From positions 1,674,001-1,738,000 of the forward strand of contig OZ240239.1 in assembly GCA_965198095.1 (NCBI GenBank): a stretch of 64,000 nt of DNA, in the 5' to 3' direction. Shown here piece after piece: positions 27,090 through 35,966 of this stretch. Origin of the DNA: CBDFJH01 sp965198095. GTDB taxonomy: Bacteria; Latescibacterota; UBA2968; GCA-2709665. The notes beneath the pieces are model-generated. The model had not been told where the DNA came from. It did no database searches and worked only from the letters and a program-made list of their open reading frames with translations. The translations under genes and the position numbers were made by a program. The first letter of the stretch is position 1, and every line of letters starts with the position of its first letter.

Positions 27090-28379
27090 TGTACAGACCG
27101 GACAGATAGGTAACACCTGTTCGGGGACATGGGTTACACCTCATTGTCCTATTGTAGACTCCGGAAAGGGGGGTCTACAATGCCTTGGCAGGAGGTGTCC
27201 GTCGTCTTTCTTCGAACAGAATTTGTCACGTTTGCTCAGCGTGAAGGGGCCAATATCAGTGAACTATGTCGCCGGTTTGGGATCAGCCGCAAGACCGGCC
27301 ACAAGTGGCTGAAGCGCTCTAAAACGCACGGGATGTCTGCCCTGGAGGACCGTAGCAGACGTCCCCGGAGGATGCCCCTTCGAACCTCCAAAGAGGTCGA
27401 AGACAAGATCCTACGGCTCCGAGATGCCCACCCTGTGTGGGGTGCGCGGAAGCTCCGTCGTCGGTTGCAGGATCTAGGGGAACGGGCCCTCCCCGCGCCC
27501 AGCACGATCACAGAAATCCTCCGACGCCGAGGACGTGTGGATCCTGCAGAGTCAAAGCAGCGCCTGGCCTGGCAGCGCTTCGAGCACCCGACACCGAATG
27601 CGCTGTGGCAGATGGATTTCAAGGGACATTTTCCGCTGCACCGCGGCCAATGCCATCCGCTAACAGTGCTGGATGATCACTCTCGCTTTGCCCTGGGGCT
27701 GGAAGCCTGTGGCCGTCAAACAGGAACCGCCATCCAACCGCGATTAGCCCAGATCTTTGAAAGATACGGATTGCCCGATTCCATCCTGACCGATAATGGG
27801 GCTCCGTGGTGGGGGACCAAAAGCGGAACCGTCACACAGATCTCGATATGGCTTATTCGACTGGGCATCCGTCTGACTCGATGTCGTCCGTATCACCCCC
27901 AGACCCAGGGGAAGGACGAACGCTTTCACCGCACCCTGAAAGCGGAGCTGATCGCCTACCGTCCCTGGAAGAGCCTGGCCCAGTGTCAGCGTGAGTTCGA
28001 CCGGTGGCGAACTGTGTATAACTTCGAGCGCCCACACGAGGCCCTGAAACTGGAGGTTCCAGCGAGCCGGTATCGGCCCAGTCCGCGTCCGTTTCCCGGT
28101 CGCCTTCCGGCGATTGAATACGGCCCCGACGATCACGTGTGCAACGTCGGCTGGAATGGCTCCTTCGAGTATGAAGGCAGAAGCCTTCAGGTCAGCAGTG
28201 CCCTAAAGGGATTTCCCGTGGCGGTTCGGCCTACAACTACAGATGGACTTGTCGAGATCTACTTCTGCAATCAGCGTGTTGGAGCGTTCCATCTTGATGA
28301 CTCTGGAGCCACTTAACCCGCTCCAAAAAGTGTTACCCATGTACCCGAACACCTGTTACCCATGTACCCGGTCTATACA
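27090..28379 (+). mobile_element. IS481-type insertion sequence, complete, 1290 bp
   Basis: Both ends begin TGTA(C/T)AGACCGG and continue as imperfect inverted repeats for about 50 bp (27090-27139 against 28330-28379). Each end contains two copies of an ACATGGGTAACA-like motif. The element is bounded by GGCGG on both sides (27085-27089 and 28380-28384), a 5-bp duplication. It carries one intact transposase gene. It lies exactly in the loop of a perfect hairpin. Confidence 0.92.
27180..28316 (+). CDS. IS481-family transposase
   Basis: From ATG 27180 this gives 378 residues. An N-terminal HTH (SELCRRFGISRKTGHKWLKR) is followed by an HTH_29/IS481 linker (HPVWGARKLRRRL). The DDE core has Asp in WQMDFKGHF, Asp in ILTDNGAPWW and Glu in GKDERFHRTLKAE. 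The C-terminus includes RWRTVYNFERPHEAL and a small beta domain. All catalytic residues are present and the frame is uninterrupted, so the element may be active. An upstream start adds 17 residues, but GGAAAGGGGGG precedes 27180. Confidence 0.93.
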   Translation: MPWQEVSVVFLRTEFVTFAQREGANISELCRRFGISRKTGHKWLKRSKTHGMSALEDRSRRPRRMPLRTSKEVEDKILRLRDAHPVWGARKLRRRLQDLGERALPAPSTITEILRRRGRVDPAESKQRLAWQRFEHPTPNALWQMDFKGHFPLHRGQCHPLTVLDDHSRFALGLEACGRQTGTAIQPRLAQIFERYGLPDSILTDNGAPWWGTKSGTVTQISIWLIRLGIRLTRCRPYHPQTQGKDERFHRTLKAELIAYRPWKSLAQCQREFDRWRTVYNFERPHEALKLEVPASRYRPSPRPFPGRLPAIEYGPDDHVCNVGWNGSFEYEGRSLQVSSALKGFPVAVRPTTTDGLVEIYFCNQRVGAFHLDDSGAT

Positions 28380-28400
28380 GGCGGCAAGAAAAGTAGAGCA

Positions 28401-28457
28401 TGAGTGACTTTCCTAACCCTGAGTGACTTTCCTGACCTTTTTTTGAATGATTCAGGT
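28401..28457 (+). repeat. Right arm of the miniature-element relative
   Basis: GAGTGACTTTCCTAACC is followed by a second, slightly altered GAGTGACTTTCCTGACC and then TTGAATGATTCAGG. It matches the right end of the 173-bp element at 58729-58901, which has a single copy of the 17-mer. The internal duplication is specific to this copy. Confidence 0.7.
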
Positions 28458-28519
28458 TAAGGACTCGGAACACTCGACGACAAAAAACGTGGCAACGACA
28501 CAGGGATCGGTGCGGCACC

Positions 28520-29638
28520 ATGAAGGGGCGCCTCGGCTTCCTCAGAAACTATTTTGGTCCGTTTGAGATTCGGGAGTACGACGTGCCGGACCCGGAGCCG
28601 GGCGCGATCCTCATTCGCATCCTGTCAGGCGGGGTCTGCGGTTCGGATCTGCACGTCTGGCGGGGTGAGCAGGAACCGCGACTTCGTCTTGACGCCGATG
28701 GACGCTGCATGGGCCACGAAATGGTGGGCCGGGTCGAGAAGTTGGGTCAGGGGGTCTCCACCGATTCACTCGGTCTCCCCCTGGAAGAGGGAGACCGGAT
28801 CACGTACGGTTACTTTTTCCCCTGCAATCGCTGCGCGACCTGCCTCGAGGGGCTCCGCGCCGCCTGCCCGAACCGGTTTCACGCGTCCCTTTCCCCGGAG
28901 GTATGGCCCCATTTCAAGGGCGCCTATGCAGATTACTACTACCTGAAACCCAACCACTACGTCTTCAAGGTCCCCGACGGGCTGAGCGATCAGACCCTGA
29001 CGCCGGTGAACTGTGCCCTGTCTCAGGTCATCTACGGATTTGACAAGGTCGGTCTGAGAATCGGAGACACCGTGGTCATCCAGGGGGCCGGCGGCCTCGG
29101 TCTGAACGCCACCGCCGTCGCCAAAGAGCGGGGCGCGGACCGGATCATCGTCGTCGATCGACATCCCGGCCGCCTCCAGCTGGCGACGGCATTCGGGGCC
29201 ACGCACACGGTCAACTTCCAGGATCACGAAACCGTGAAAGCGCGGGTCGATCTCGTCAAAGACCTCACGCGATCCCGCGGGGCCGACATCGTCTGCGACT
29301 TCGTCGGCTACCCCCAGGTCATCCCCGAGGGCCTGGAGATGCTGAAGAACGGCGGAACTTATCTGGAGATCGGAAACATCTCACCGGGCGAGGTGAATCT
29401 CGACCCCTCGACCCTCTCTCTGGGGTTCAAGCAGATTCAGGGCATCGTCCACTATGACCCGTGGGTCATCCCCAAAGCGATCTCCTTCCTGGAGAAGAAT
29501 ATCGACAAATATCCGCTCGACAAGGTCATCTCCCACGTCTATCCCCTTGAAGAGATCGATGAGGCCTTCGAACAGGCCGAATGGCGGGGACGAGAAGGGG
29601 ACCCGACGAAAGTGACGCGGGCGTGCATCGTTCCGTGA
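28520..29638 (+). CDS. Zinc-dependent medium-chain alcohol dehydrogenase
   Basis: This 372-residue MDR-family dehydrogenase has the catalytic zinc ligands Cys in GGVCGSDLH and His-Glu in MGHEMVG. The structural-zinc cysteines are in FPCNRCATCLEGLRAACPNR. The Rossmann loop is VIQGAGGLGLNA, and the end of that strand reads IIVVDRHPGR, consistent with NAD. The substrate is unknown. Its position beside surE and sugar-type dehydrogenases suggests sugar or polyol catabolism. It is convergent with surE (19 bp apart). The ATG has no strong ribosome site. Confidence 0.88.
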   Translation: MKGRLGFLRNYFGPFEIREYDVPDPEPGAILIRILSGGVCGSDLHVWRGEQEPRLRLDADGRCMGHEMVGRVEKLGQGVSTDSLGLPLEEGDRITYGYFFPCNRCATCLEGLRAACPNRFHASLSPEVWPHFKGAYADYYYLKPNHYVFKVPDGLSDQTLTPVNCALSQVIYGFDKVGLRIGDTVVIQGAGGLGLNATAVAKERGADRIIVVDRHPGRLQLATAFGATHTVNFQDHETVKARVDLVKDLTRSRGADIVCDFVGYPQVIPEGLEMLKNGGTYLEIGNISPGEVNLDPSTLSLGFKQIQGIVHYDPWVIPKAISFLEKNIDKYPLDKVISHVYPLEEIDEAFEQAEWRGREGDPTKVTRACIVP

Positions 29639-29657
29639 CGCCGTTCCGCTGGCCCGC

Positions 29658-30443
29658 TCACGAAGACCGCCGCCCCAGCTCCCTGATGTCTACCGGCGTG
29701 ATGCTGACGTGTCCCCGGCTCACGACTTCCGCGTCCGTATTCTCCTCTCCGCCGGCCATGAAGAAATCGACTTCGTGATAGAATCGACGCCCTTCGGCTT
29801 TGAAGCAGGATCCATACCGGTTGGACGCCAGTGAGGTGATGACGACCTTGCAATCGGCGGCGGCACGATCGGGCATGTTCACGTTCCACATCACGGGTTG
29901 CTTCCAGAAGCCCGCCCTCTGGAACAGGCAGGCGAACACTTCCTCCAACTGGCTGAAGATCTGTTCCCGCAGTCTTGCCAGCGTCTCTTCGGGGAACGCG
30001 CGCCCCTTCGCCCAGGTCCTGAACACGCCCCGTTCCAGTTCCTGGGACAGGGCCACTGCGGGAAGCCCGGCGATGTTCGCTTCGAGACAGGCCCCGACGG
30101 TTCCCGATGCCAGAAACGCCCCGATGCCGGCGTTCAAACCGAGGTTGATCCCCGATACGACCAGGTCCGGCTTCTCCTCGTACAAATGATAGATACCCAG
30201 GTTGGTGCAGTCGGAAGGCGTTCCGTCCAGACAATAGACACGGCCGCCGTCGAGCGATATCGGCTCAAGGTGAAGGGATCCGAAGCGCGTGATCGATTTC
30301 GAGGTCCAGCTCTGTTCCTCCTTCGGCACGAGAATCGTCAGGTCGCCCCGTTCCTTCAGCACGTCGATCACAAACCGCAGCAGGGGCGAATCCCGGCCGT
30401 CGTCGTTCGTCACGAGGATCTTCGGGCGGTCGGTCGTGGACAC
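29658..30443 (-). CDS. surE: 5'/3'-nucleotidase SurE
   Basis: The 261-residue protein has the metal site of the SurE family at the N-terminus (KILVTNDDGRDSPLL) and the conserved SGINLGLNAGIGAFLASGTVG block. The family dephosphorylates nucleoside monophosphates and polyphosphates in stationary phase. The usual Asn-Ser pair is partly altered (TPSDCTNLGI is kept). The start is a GTG with GGAGAATCC just upstream. It is divergent from the Gfo/Idh/MocA gene and convergent with the dehydrogenase gene. Confidence 0.88.
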   Translation of the reverse strand: MSTTDRPKILVTNDDGRDSPLLRFVIDVLKERGDLTILVPKEEQSWTSKSITRFGSLHLEPISLDGGRVYCLDGTPSDCTNLGIYHLYEEKPDLVVSGINLGLNAGIGAFLASGTVGACLEANIAGLPAVALSQELERGVFRTWAKGRAFPEETLARLREQIFSQLEEVFACLFQRAGFWKQPVMWNVNMPDRAAADCKVVITSLASNRYGSCFKAEGRRFYHEVDFFMAGGEENTDAEVVSRGHVSITPVDIRELGRRSS

Positions 30444-30631
30444 GGATTCTCCAGGTCGATGAAGCGAAGCGCGTGCAGCCGGGATTCACGCAACCGGTCA
30501 CGAAATTTGAACCGTGAGGTCGATTTCCGGATTCGAGTCTACAAGGAGACAAAACGCGCGTCCCTTGTCAAGAATCGCAATCGGGGGATGGTCACCCACC
30601 TCCTGTAACCCGTAGCAGCGGGGAGAACACG

Positions 30632-31870
30632 ATGGAAAAAGTCAGACTGGGGCTGGTCGGGTGCGGCGGAATGGGGACCCGTCACCTGCTCGGCCTGAAA
30701 CACCTCCTGCAAAGTCCGTTCAACAACGTCGAACTGTGTGCGGTTTGCGATATCAAGCGCGAAAACGCCGAGATGGCCGCCTTCGAAGCCCGTGAACGGC
30801 TCGATGTGAAGACAGAGGTCTTCACCCGCCTCGACGACATGGCGCGCAGCGTCCCGGACCTCCGCGCGGTGGACGTCGTCACCGATCCCTCGACCCACCA
30901 CGACGTCGTCTGCCAGGCGCTCGATCTGGGTCTGAACGTCATGGTCGAAAAACCGATGGCGATCACCGTGAGGGGGTGCCGGAAGATGCTGGACGCCGCC
31001 GCGCGAAGCGGGCGAATCCTCTCGGTCGCCGAGAACTACAGACGCGACCCGTCGGCCCGACTCGTCCACCATCTCCTTCGGGATGGCGCGATCGGCGATC
31101 TCTACGCCGCCATGTTTCACTACGCCAGGCCGGGAAACACCATCCTCATCACACCCTGGAGGCACCTGAAGGTCCGCGGCGGCCAGCTGCTCGACGTGGG
31201 CATCCACTTCGCGGACATGGTGCGCTATCAGCTCGGTGAGATCGCGGAGGTCTACAGCGATGCACGGCTGCTCGAGCCCGTGAGGAAAAAACCTCAGTCG
31301 CTCCGGTCCCCTTTTGCCTTCTACCAAAAGCGCTTCAGGTCCATGGCGTCGGAAGTGCGGGCGGACGCCGAGGATGCGTCCATGGCCCTCTTCCGGATGC
31401 GGAGCGGTGTCGCCGTGAGCTGGATCATGGCCATGGGCGGGCAGACTTCGTTGAGCCTTCAGCGTATCTGCGGCGGCAACGGCACGATCGAGGGGTTCGG
31501 CGGGAGAGGAGATCGGGTCTCCATGGTTCTGCAAGGCGAAGAGATGAGTCAGGAAGCCATGTTGGACGCGGCCGACGGATTCACGCTGAGTCCACTCGAA
31601 AACCATCTCTTCCCGTCGGGCATTACGGAGGGCGACCCGGAGGTGGATGGGAAGCTGATCGCCCTCGAATACCACGAGCTGGCCGAGGCCATCCTGACCG
31701 GAGCGAAGGTAGAAGTGGACGGTGAGGAGGGCCTGAAGGACGTGGCGGCCCTCTACGCGATCCTCGAATCCTCCAGGTCGGGAAGGGCGGTCAAAATGGA
31801 GGATGTCGAAGGCTGCCGGGTCTACGGCTACCAGGCGGAGATCGACGAGGCGCTCGGGATCACGCAGTAG
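30632..31870 (+). CDS. Gfo/Idh/MocA-family oxidoreductase
   Basis: This 412-residue protein has an N-terminal Rossmann fold (LGLVGCGGMGTRHLLG), the EKPMAITVRGCRKM segment with its catalytic-region Lys, and a C-terminal alpha/beta domain (VGIHFADMVRYQLGE). Family members oxidise or reduce sugars and cyclitols with NAD(P). The substrate cannot be read. A GGGGAGAAC site precedes the ATG. It is convergent, by 33 bp, with the beta-propeller gene, so this area may be a sugar-catabolism locus together with the alcohol dehydrogenase. Confidence 0.88.
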   Translation: MEKVRLGLVGCGGMGTRHLLGLKHLLQSPFNNVELCAVCDIKRENAEMAAFEARERLDVKTEVFTRLDDMARSVPDLRAVDVVTDPSTHHDVVCQALDLGLNVMVEKPMAITVRGCRKMLDAAARSGRILSVAENYRRDPSARLVHHLLRDGAIGDLYAAMFHYARPGNTILITPWRHLKVRGGQLLDVGIHFADMVRYQLGEIAEVYSDARLLEPVRKKPQSLRSPFAFYQKRFRSMASEVRADAEDASMALFRMRSGVAVSWIMAMGGQTSLSLQRICGGNGTIEGFGGRGDRVSMVLQGEEMSQEAMLDAADGFTLSPLENHLFPSGITEGDPEVDGKLIALEYHELAEAILTGAKVEVDGEEGLKDVAALYAILESSRSGRAVKMEDVEGCRVYGYQAEIDEALGITQ

Positions 31871-31903
31871 GCTTCGCGGTGCGCCCCGGAAACCGGCTGC
31901 GCG

Positions 31904-33373
31904 TCACGCCCGGGAGAGCGGGAACTGGAACGCATAAAGCTTCGCGTCTCTCATGACGAACCGCAGTCGAACGGGACGGCCGGCCAGCCCACCGACCTCC
32001 GTCCTCCCCTTCCAGGTGATCGTTTTTCGAATTCCGTTTCCCACCAGACCGTCTGCGTCCGATAACGCGTAGCCCGGTAACGGCTTGCCGTCGGCGTCCT
32101 GGATCTCGACCTTCAGCCATCCCCCCGCGCTCCCGTCGAAATTGACCTCCAGGCGATCTCCGGCAAACTGCAGGACAGGCGTGCGGAATGCCCCTCCGCC
32201 ATACCCGGCATCCAGAGAGACGAACCCGTCCCGGCGCATGGTCGAAAGAAAGAGGCCGTTTCTGACAGGCGCACCGGCCCGCGCGCCGTGCGTGTGCGCC
32301 GTACCGGTATAGTAAAGCCAGAGTTCATTCCCCATCGGAATCAACCAGGGATTGGCGAAGAGCATTCCGCCCGTGGTGCTCCCCTCAAACCCCAACCTGA
32401 GGAAGGGCCTCCGCTCGCCCTTCCGGTCCCAGTGAATCCCATCCCGGCTGGTCAACAGCTGGACGTCCATCGTCGCCGGATGGTCGTCTTCGCCCCAGTG
32501 GTAGAAGAAGGATGGCATCATCAGGTAGACGTCTTCCGCGCTGTCATACTTCATCGCGCAGCTCGTGTAAACGTCGATGTTGGGCCGAGGATCGTCGCGC
32601 TGATCCGGAACCGGCATGTTCAGATCGTCGGCGTCGGCCTCCAGCACGACCTGCGTCTTGGACCAGGTCCGGAAATCGGGCGACGTGATGCGTCCGATCG
32701 AACGGTATTTCCCCCTGCCCCCGGCCTCTGCCGCCTCGTCGAGCCGCTGTGTTTCCCGCACACGTGTATATCCGGCGTATTGCCCGATCCGGTCATCCCA
32801 GAAGAACATGTTCTGGGTATCGCACATCTGTTGCCGAGGACTGGGCTGATCCTCGTAGACCTCCCAATGGATGCCGTCGGGCGAACACATGGCCCAGAGG
32901 CCCGGCAACACGCCCGCGGCCACCTGCTCGTCGGTCGGCTGAAACTTGCTCCAGAGTTTGTAGCGTTCCGTCTCGGGCGCGCGGTCGTCCCGGTAGACCG
33001 TCGCCCCCTGCATGCTCTGTCTCTCTTCGAGCGGCGCGACCAGATTGTTGTCGTTTGACCCTTCGTAGGAGATGAGCCCGAGGGAGGGTTTTGTCCAGTG
33101 GCGTCCGTCCTCCGATTCGGCGTAGCCCAAACGGATCGCCCCCTCCTGAGGCAGCCCCATCTTCCTCGTCGCGCCGTACCAGAGCCGAAACCGTCCCTCT
33201 CCTTCCTTCATGACCGTGTTGTAACCGCAGATACCCAGCCGCTCCCACGGACGATCGCACACCAGCACCGGATCGGCGTGCTGGTGAGGTGGATTCATGC
33301 ACCATCTTACGCCCTCGGATGTCTCGACGAAACGTTCATCCATGAACAGCTGCTTGCGCGTGCCGATGTCCAT
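31904..33373 (-). CDS. Five-bladed beta-propeller, glycoside-hydrolase-like protein
   Basis: This 489-residue protein has repeated blade sequences of the GH32/GH43-like kind: RLGYAESEDGRHWTKPSLGL, AMCSPDGIHWEVYED, ITSPDFRTWSKTQ and LTSRDGIHWDRKGERRP. The C-terminus is a beta-sandwich-like domain (from about residue 375). A catalytic triad cannot be assigned with confidence. No signal peptide is present, so it is either cytoplasmic or processed unusually. AGGAG lies upstream of the ATG. Such proteins are frequent in marine polysaccharide-using bacteria; the substrate is unknown. Confidence 0.7.
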   Translation of the reverse strand: MDIGTRKQLFMDERFVETSEGVRWCMNPPHQHADPVLVCDRPWERLGICGYNTVMKEGEGRFRLWYGATRKMGLPQEGAIRLGYAESEDGRHWTKPSLGLISYEGSNDNNLVAPLEERQSMQGATVYRDDRAPETERYKLWSKFQPTDEQVAAGVLPGLWAMCSPDGIHWEVYEDQPSPRQQMCDTQNMFFWDDRIGQYAGYTRVRETQRLDEAAEAGGRGKYRSIGRITSPDFRTWSKTQVVLEADADDLNMPVPDQRDDPRPNIDVYTSCAMKYDSAEDVYLMMPSFFYHWGEDDHPATMDVQLLTSRDGIHWDRKGERRPFLRLGFEGSTTGGMLFANPWLIPMGNELWLYYTGTAHTHGARAGAPVRNGLFLSTMRRDGFVSLDAGYGGGAFRTPVLQFAGDRLEVNFDGSAGGWLKVEIQDADGKPLPGYALSDADGLVGNGIRKTITWKGRTEVGGLAGRPVRLRFVMRDAKLYAFQFPLSRA

Positions 33374-33431
33374 GCGGAAAATCTCCTTTGGCTATAAGCT
33401 CAAGCTGGTTCGAAGAAAGCATTCGGTTTCA

Positions 33432-34574
33432 TCATCGATCAGCCGGCAGACCGCCCTGGCTCAACCTGGATTGATCCGTCAGCCGCCTGACCACCTCTGC
33501 CGGATCGCCGCTTTCCTGAAACAGGTCGATCTGCCGCTGCGCCCAGTTCGGCTGCCTTGAAAAGGTGAGCACGTGATCCAGATATCGTCCGCAATCCAGA
33601 ACGTCGGCCGTCTCGCGCAGCTCCTCAACCATCTCGACCACGACGCTGCGTGCCGGCTTCAGGTCGTGCGTGGAGGAATCCACGAGTTCCGCTTCCAGGC
33701 CGTAGCGTCCCGCCCGCCACTTGTTCTGGCGAATCAACATGGGATGACAGTCGTGCTGGTAGGCCCCTTCGTCAATCAGGTCTGAAAGGCCCTTGACCAC
33801 GCATTGAATCAGGGCAATCAGGCCCAACGTGTCTTCCAGGTTTCCCGGAATGTCACAAATGCGCACCTCCACCGTGCCAAAACTGTGATGGGGCCGGACG
33901 TCCCACCAGATCTCCCGCATCGTCTCCACGTAACCGCTTTCGACAAGGTGATTGATCAACCAGACATACTCGCTCCAGTTCCGCATCAGAGGGGGGAGTC
34001 CGGCGGTCGGCAGGCCTTCCATCACCCGAGACCGCCAGGAGGCCAGCCCGGTGACCCGGCCTTCCCAGAACGGGCTGTTGCAGCTCAGGGCCAGCAGGGT
34101 CGGCAGGTGGCGAAGGATGCGGTCGCAGATCATCACCGCCTTGTCGCCCGTGTCCACGCCCACGTGCACGTGCAGCCCGAAGGTGACCAGCTGACGAGCC
34201 GTATCCTGAAGCAAGTTGACGAGGCCTGCGTAGCGATCGTTGACCGTCACCTTCTGTTCTCTCCAGGTCGAAAAGGGGTGACTTCCCGACCAGTAGGGTC
34301 GGAGCGCCAGGTCGTCGGCAATCGATTCCAGAAGATGAAGCTTCTCCCTGAGATCCTGCTCGGCTTCCGACACGGTGTCGCATATCCCGGTATTCACCTC
34401 CACGTAGCACTGCATCAGCTCCGGCTTGATTTTACCCTCGAAGGCCGGTGGCACCCGCTCCAAAACGTCGCAGTTCGCGTTTCGTAGCGCCATGGTCTCG
34501 GCATCGACCAGTGCGAGCTCAATTTCGACGCCGATCGTAGGATTCGGGCTGCCGTTGAATTCCAGTCTGCTCAC
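33432..34574 (-). CDS. GCS2-family carboxylate-amine ligase (YbdK-like)
   Basis: From the GTG at 34572-34574 the protein is 380 residues. It has the glutamate-cysteine ligase type 2 pattern: PTIGVEIELALVDAETM, CYVEVNTGI, GLHVHVGVDTGDKAV and the ATP-grasp-like REIWWDVRPHHSFGTVEVR. The reaction would be ATP-dependent amide formation on glutamate or a similar acid. Whether cysteine is the partner is uncertain, because the YbdK branch is weakly active on it. The start overlaps the stop of the M20 amidohydrolase as GTGA, so the two are probably translated together. The pairing suggests making and hydrolysing an amide-linked compound. Confidence 0.85.
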   Translation of the reverse strand: MSRLEFNGSPNPTIGVEIELALVDAETMALRNANCDVLERVPPAFEGKIKPELMQCYVEVNTGICDTVSEAEQDLREKLHLLESIADDLALRPYWSGSHPFSTWREQKVTVNDRYAGLVNLLQDTARQLVTFGLHVHVGVDTGDKAVMICDRILRHLPTLLALSCNSPFWEGRVTGLASWRSRVMEGLPTAGLPPLMRNWSEYVWLINHLVESGYVETMREIWWDVRPHHSFGTVEVRICDIPGNLEDTLGLIALIQCVVKGLSDLIDEGAYQHDCHPMLIRQNKWRAGRYGLEAELVDSSTHDLKPARSVVVEMVEELRETADVLDCGRYLDHVLTFSRQPNWAQRQIDLFQESGDPAEVVRRLTDQSRLSQGGLPADR

Positions 34575-35791
34575 GTCGGACCTCCCTGAGCCCGGCAGGA
34601 GACCGGGTCCCAATATTTGACGACGGCGCGTGCAAGGATCTTCGCACCGATACGCATGGCCTGTTCATCGATGTCGAACTCGGAAGCGTGCAGGGAAGGG
34701 CCTCGGCCATCATCGCGCGCGCAGCCCAGTCGAAGCAGGCTGCCCGGGACGTGGCCGAGATAGTTCGCGAAATCCTCTCCGCCCATGCTCGGCCTCGAGA
34801 TGCCGCTCACCTTCTCCTCGCCCAGCAGATCGACCGCGCAGTCTCGAAAGAGATCGGTTAATTCCGGATCGTTGTGCACAGACGGAGGCCCCACCTTGAA
34901 ATCGATGTCGATCCGTGTCCCGGACGCCTCTGCCAGTCCCCGGCCCAGCTTTCGAACGTGATCCATCGTGCGCCGTTGGAGATCCGTGCTCAGCGTCCTG
35001 AGCGTCCCCCTCAGAAACAGGACGTCCGGGATCACATTCGGGTTGTCGGCGCCCTCAATCTGGCCGAACGTCACGATCACGGGGTCGTGTGAAGTCACCG
35101 CGCGGGGGATGAATTGATAGATCGCACCGATCAGCTGGGCGCCCACGGCAATCGGGTCCAGCGCTTCGTGGGGCCGTGCCGCGTGCCCGCCGCGCCCCTG
35201 GATCGCGATCTCTATTTCCGCGCATTCCGCGGTGATCCGACCGGCCTGGAGCCCCACTTCGCCCGCAGGACGCGTGGGATCCACGTGAACCGCCAGCAAC
35301 GCCCGAACCCCTTTCAGCGCCCCGGCGCTGACCATGTCCAGCGCCCCTCGATTCAGCTCCTCCGCAGGCTGAAAGATCGCCCGCCAGCAGAGCGGCCAGG
35401 GGAGGGCGCCGGATTTCTCGGCATCGGCCAGGGCAAGCACGGCGCCCAGCACCGTTGCCGCGTGCGCGTCGTGCCCGCACGCGTGCATCACGCCCCGTGC
35501 CTGGCTCCCGTACGCCACCTCCTTCGTATCCTGAATCGCGACCGCGTCGATGTCTGCCCGCAAACCGATGGACGGCTCGCGGCCCGGTCGGAGGGCGTCC
35601 ACGATAAGGCCCAGCCCTTCGGTCCCCTTGCGCGTCTCGAAACCGGCCTCCCGACACAGTCCCTCCAGATACCGGGTGGTCGCGACTTCGCGGCCGCCCA
35701 CCTCGGGGAATCTGTGCAGGTGCCTTCGCACCTGAACCATCTCGGGGAACAGGCGATCGACGGCCCTGTCTATCTTCTTCTCCCAACGCAT
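34571..35791 (-). CDS. M20-family amidohydrolase
   Basis: This 406-residue metallopeptidase/amidohydrolase of the IAA-amino-acid-hydrolase/hippuricase type has RRHLHRFPEVGG at the N-terminus and the binuclear metal site GVMHACGHDAHAA, followed by IFQPAEELNRGALDM. The lid domain starts at GGHAARPHEALDPI, and the last ligand is in SMGGEDFANY. The ATG at 35789-35791 is chosen because GGGAG lies upstream and the family begins here, although the frame is open for 41 more codons. It is translationally coupled to the GCS2 ligase gene. Confidence 0.9.
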   Translation of the reverse strand: MRWEKKIDRAVDRLFPEMVQVRRHLHRFPEVGGREVATTRYLEGLCREAGFETRKGTEGLGLIVDALRPGREPSIGLRADIDAVAIQDTKEVAYGSQARGVMHACGHDAHAATVLGAVLALADAEKSGALPWPLCWRAIFQPAEELNRGALDMVSAGALKGVRALLAVHVDPTRPAGEVGLQAGRITAECAEIEIAIQGRGGHAARPHEALDPIAVGAQLIGAIYQFIPRAVTSHDPVIVTFGQIEGADNPNVIPDVLFLRGTLRTLSTDLQRRTMDHVRKLGRGLAEASGTRIDIDFKVGPPSVHNDPELTDLFRDCAVDLLGEEKVSGISRPSMGGEDFANYLGHVPGSLLRLGCARDDGRGPSLHASEFDIDEQAMRIGAKILARAVVKYWDPVSCRAQGGPT

Positions 35792-35966
35792 CCAGCAACT
35801 CCCGTAATCATCCAAGATGCGCCACGCGAAAGCCAATATAGCGATCTGAACGCCTGATCTCAATGCCCTGCCGCGTCGCCCACCGGTTGACGCCGCGCAA
35901 CCTTGACAAGCCAAGTGGGAATTGTGATATTCCGCTGAGTCCTCAACGAACCAGTCAGGGGGACGT

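Larger units (their letters stand above)
27072..28397 (+). repeat. Hairpin (13-bp stem, GGCGG loop) split by the IS481-type element
   Basis: TCTACTTTTCTTG at 27072-27084 is the perfect reverse complement of CAAGAAAAGTAGA at 28385-28397. Removing the IS and one copy of its 5-bp duplication leaves a 13-bp stem with loop GGCGG. The hairpin may once have been a terminator or a mobile palindromic repeat. Confidence 0.8.
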
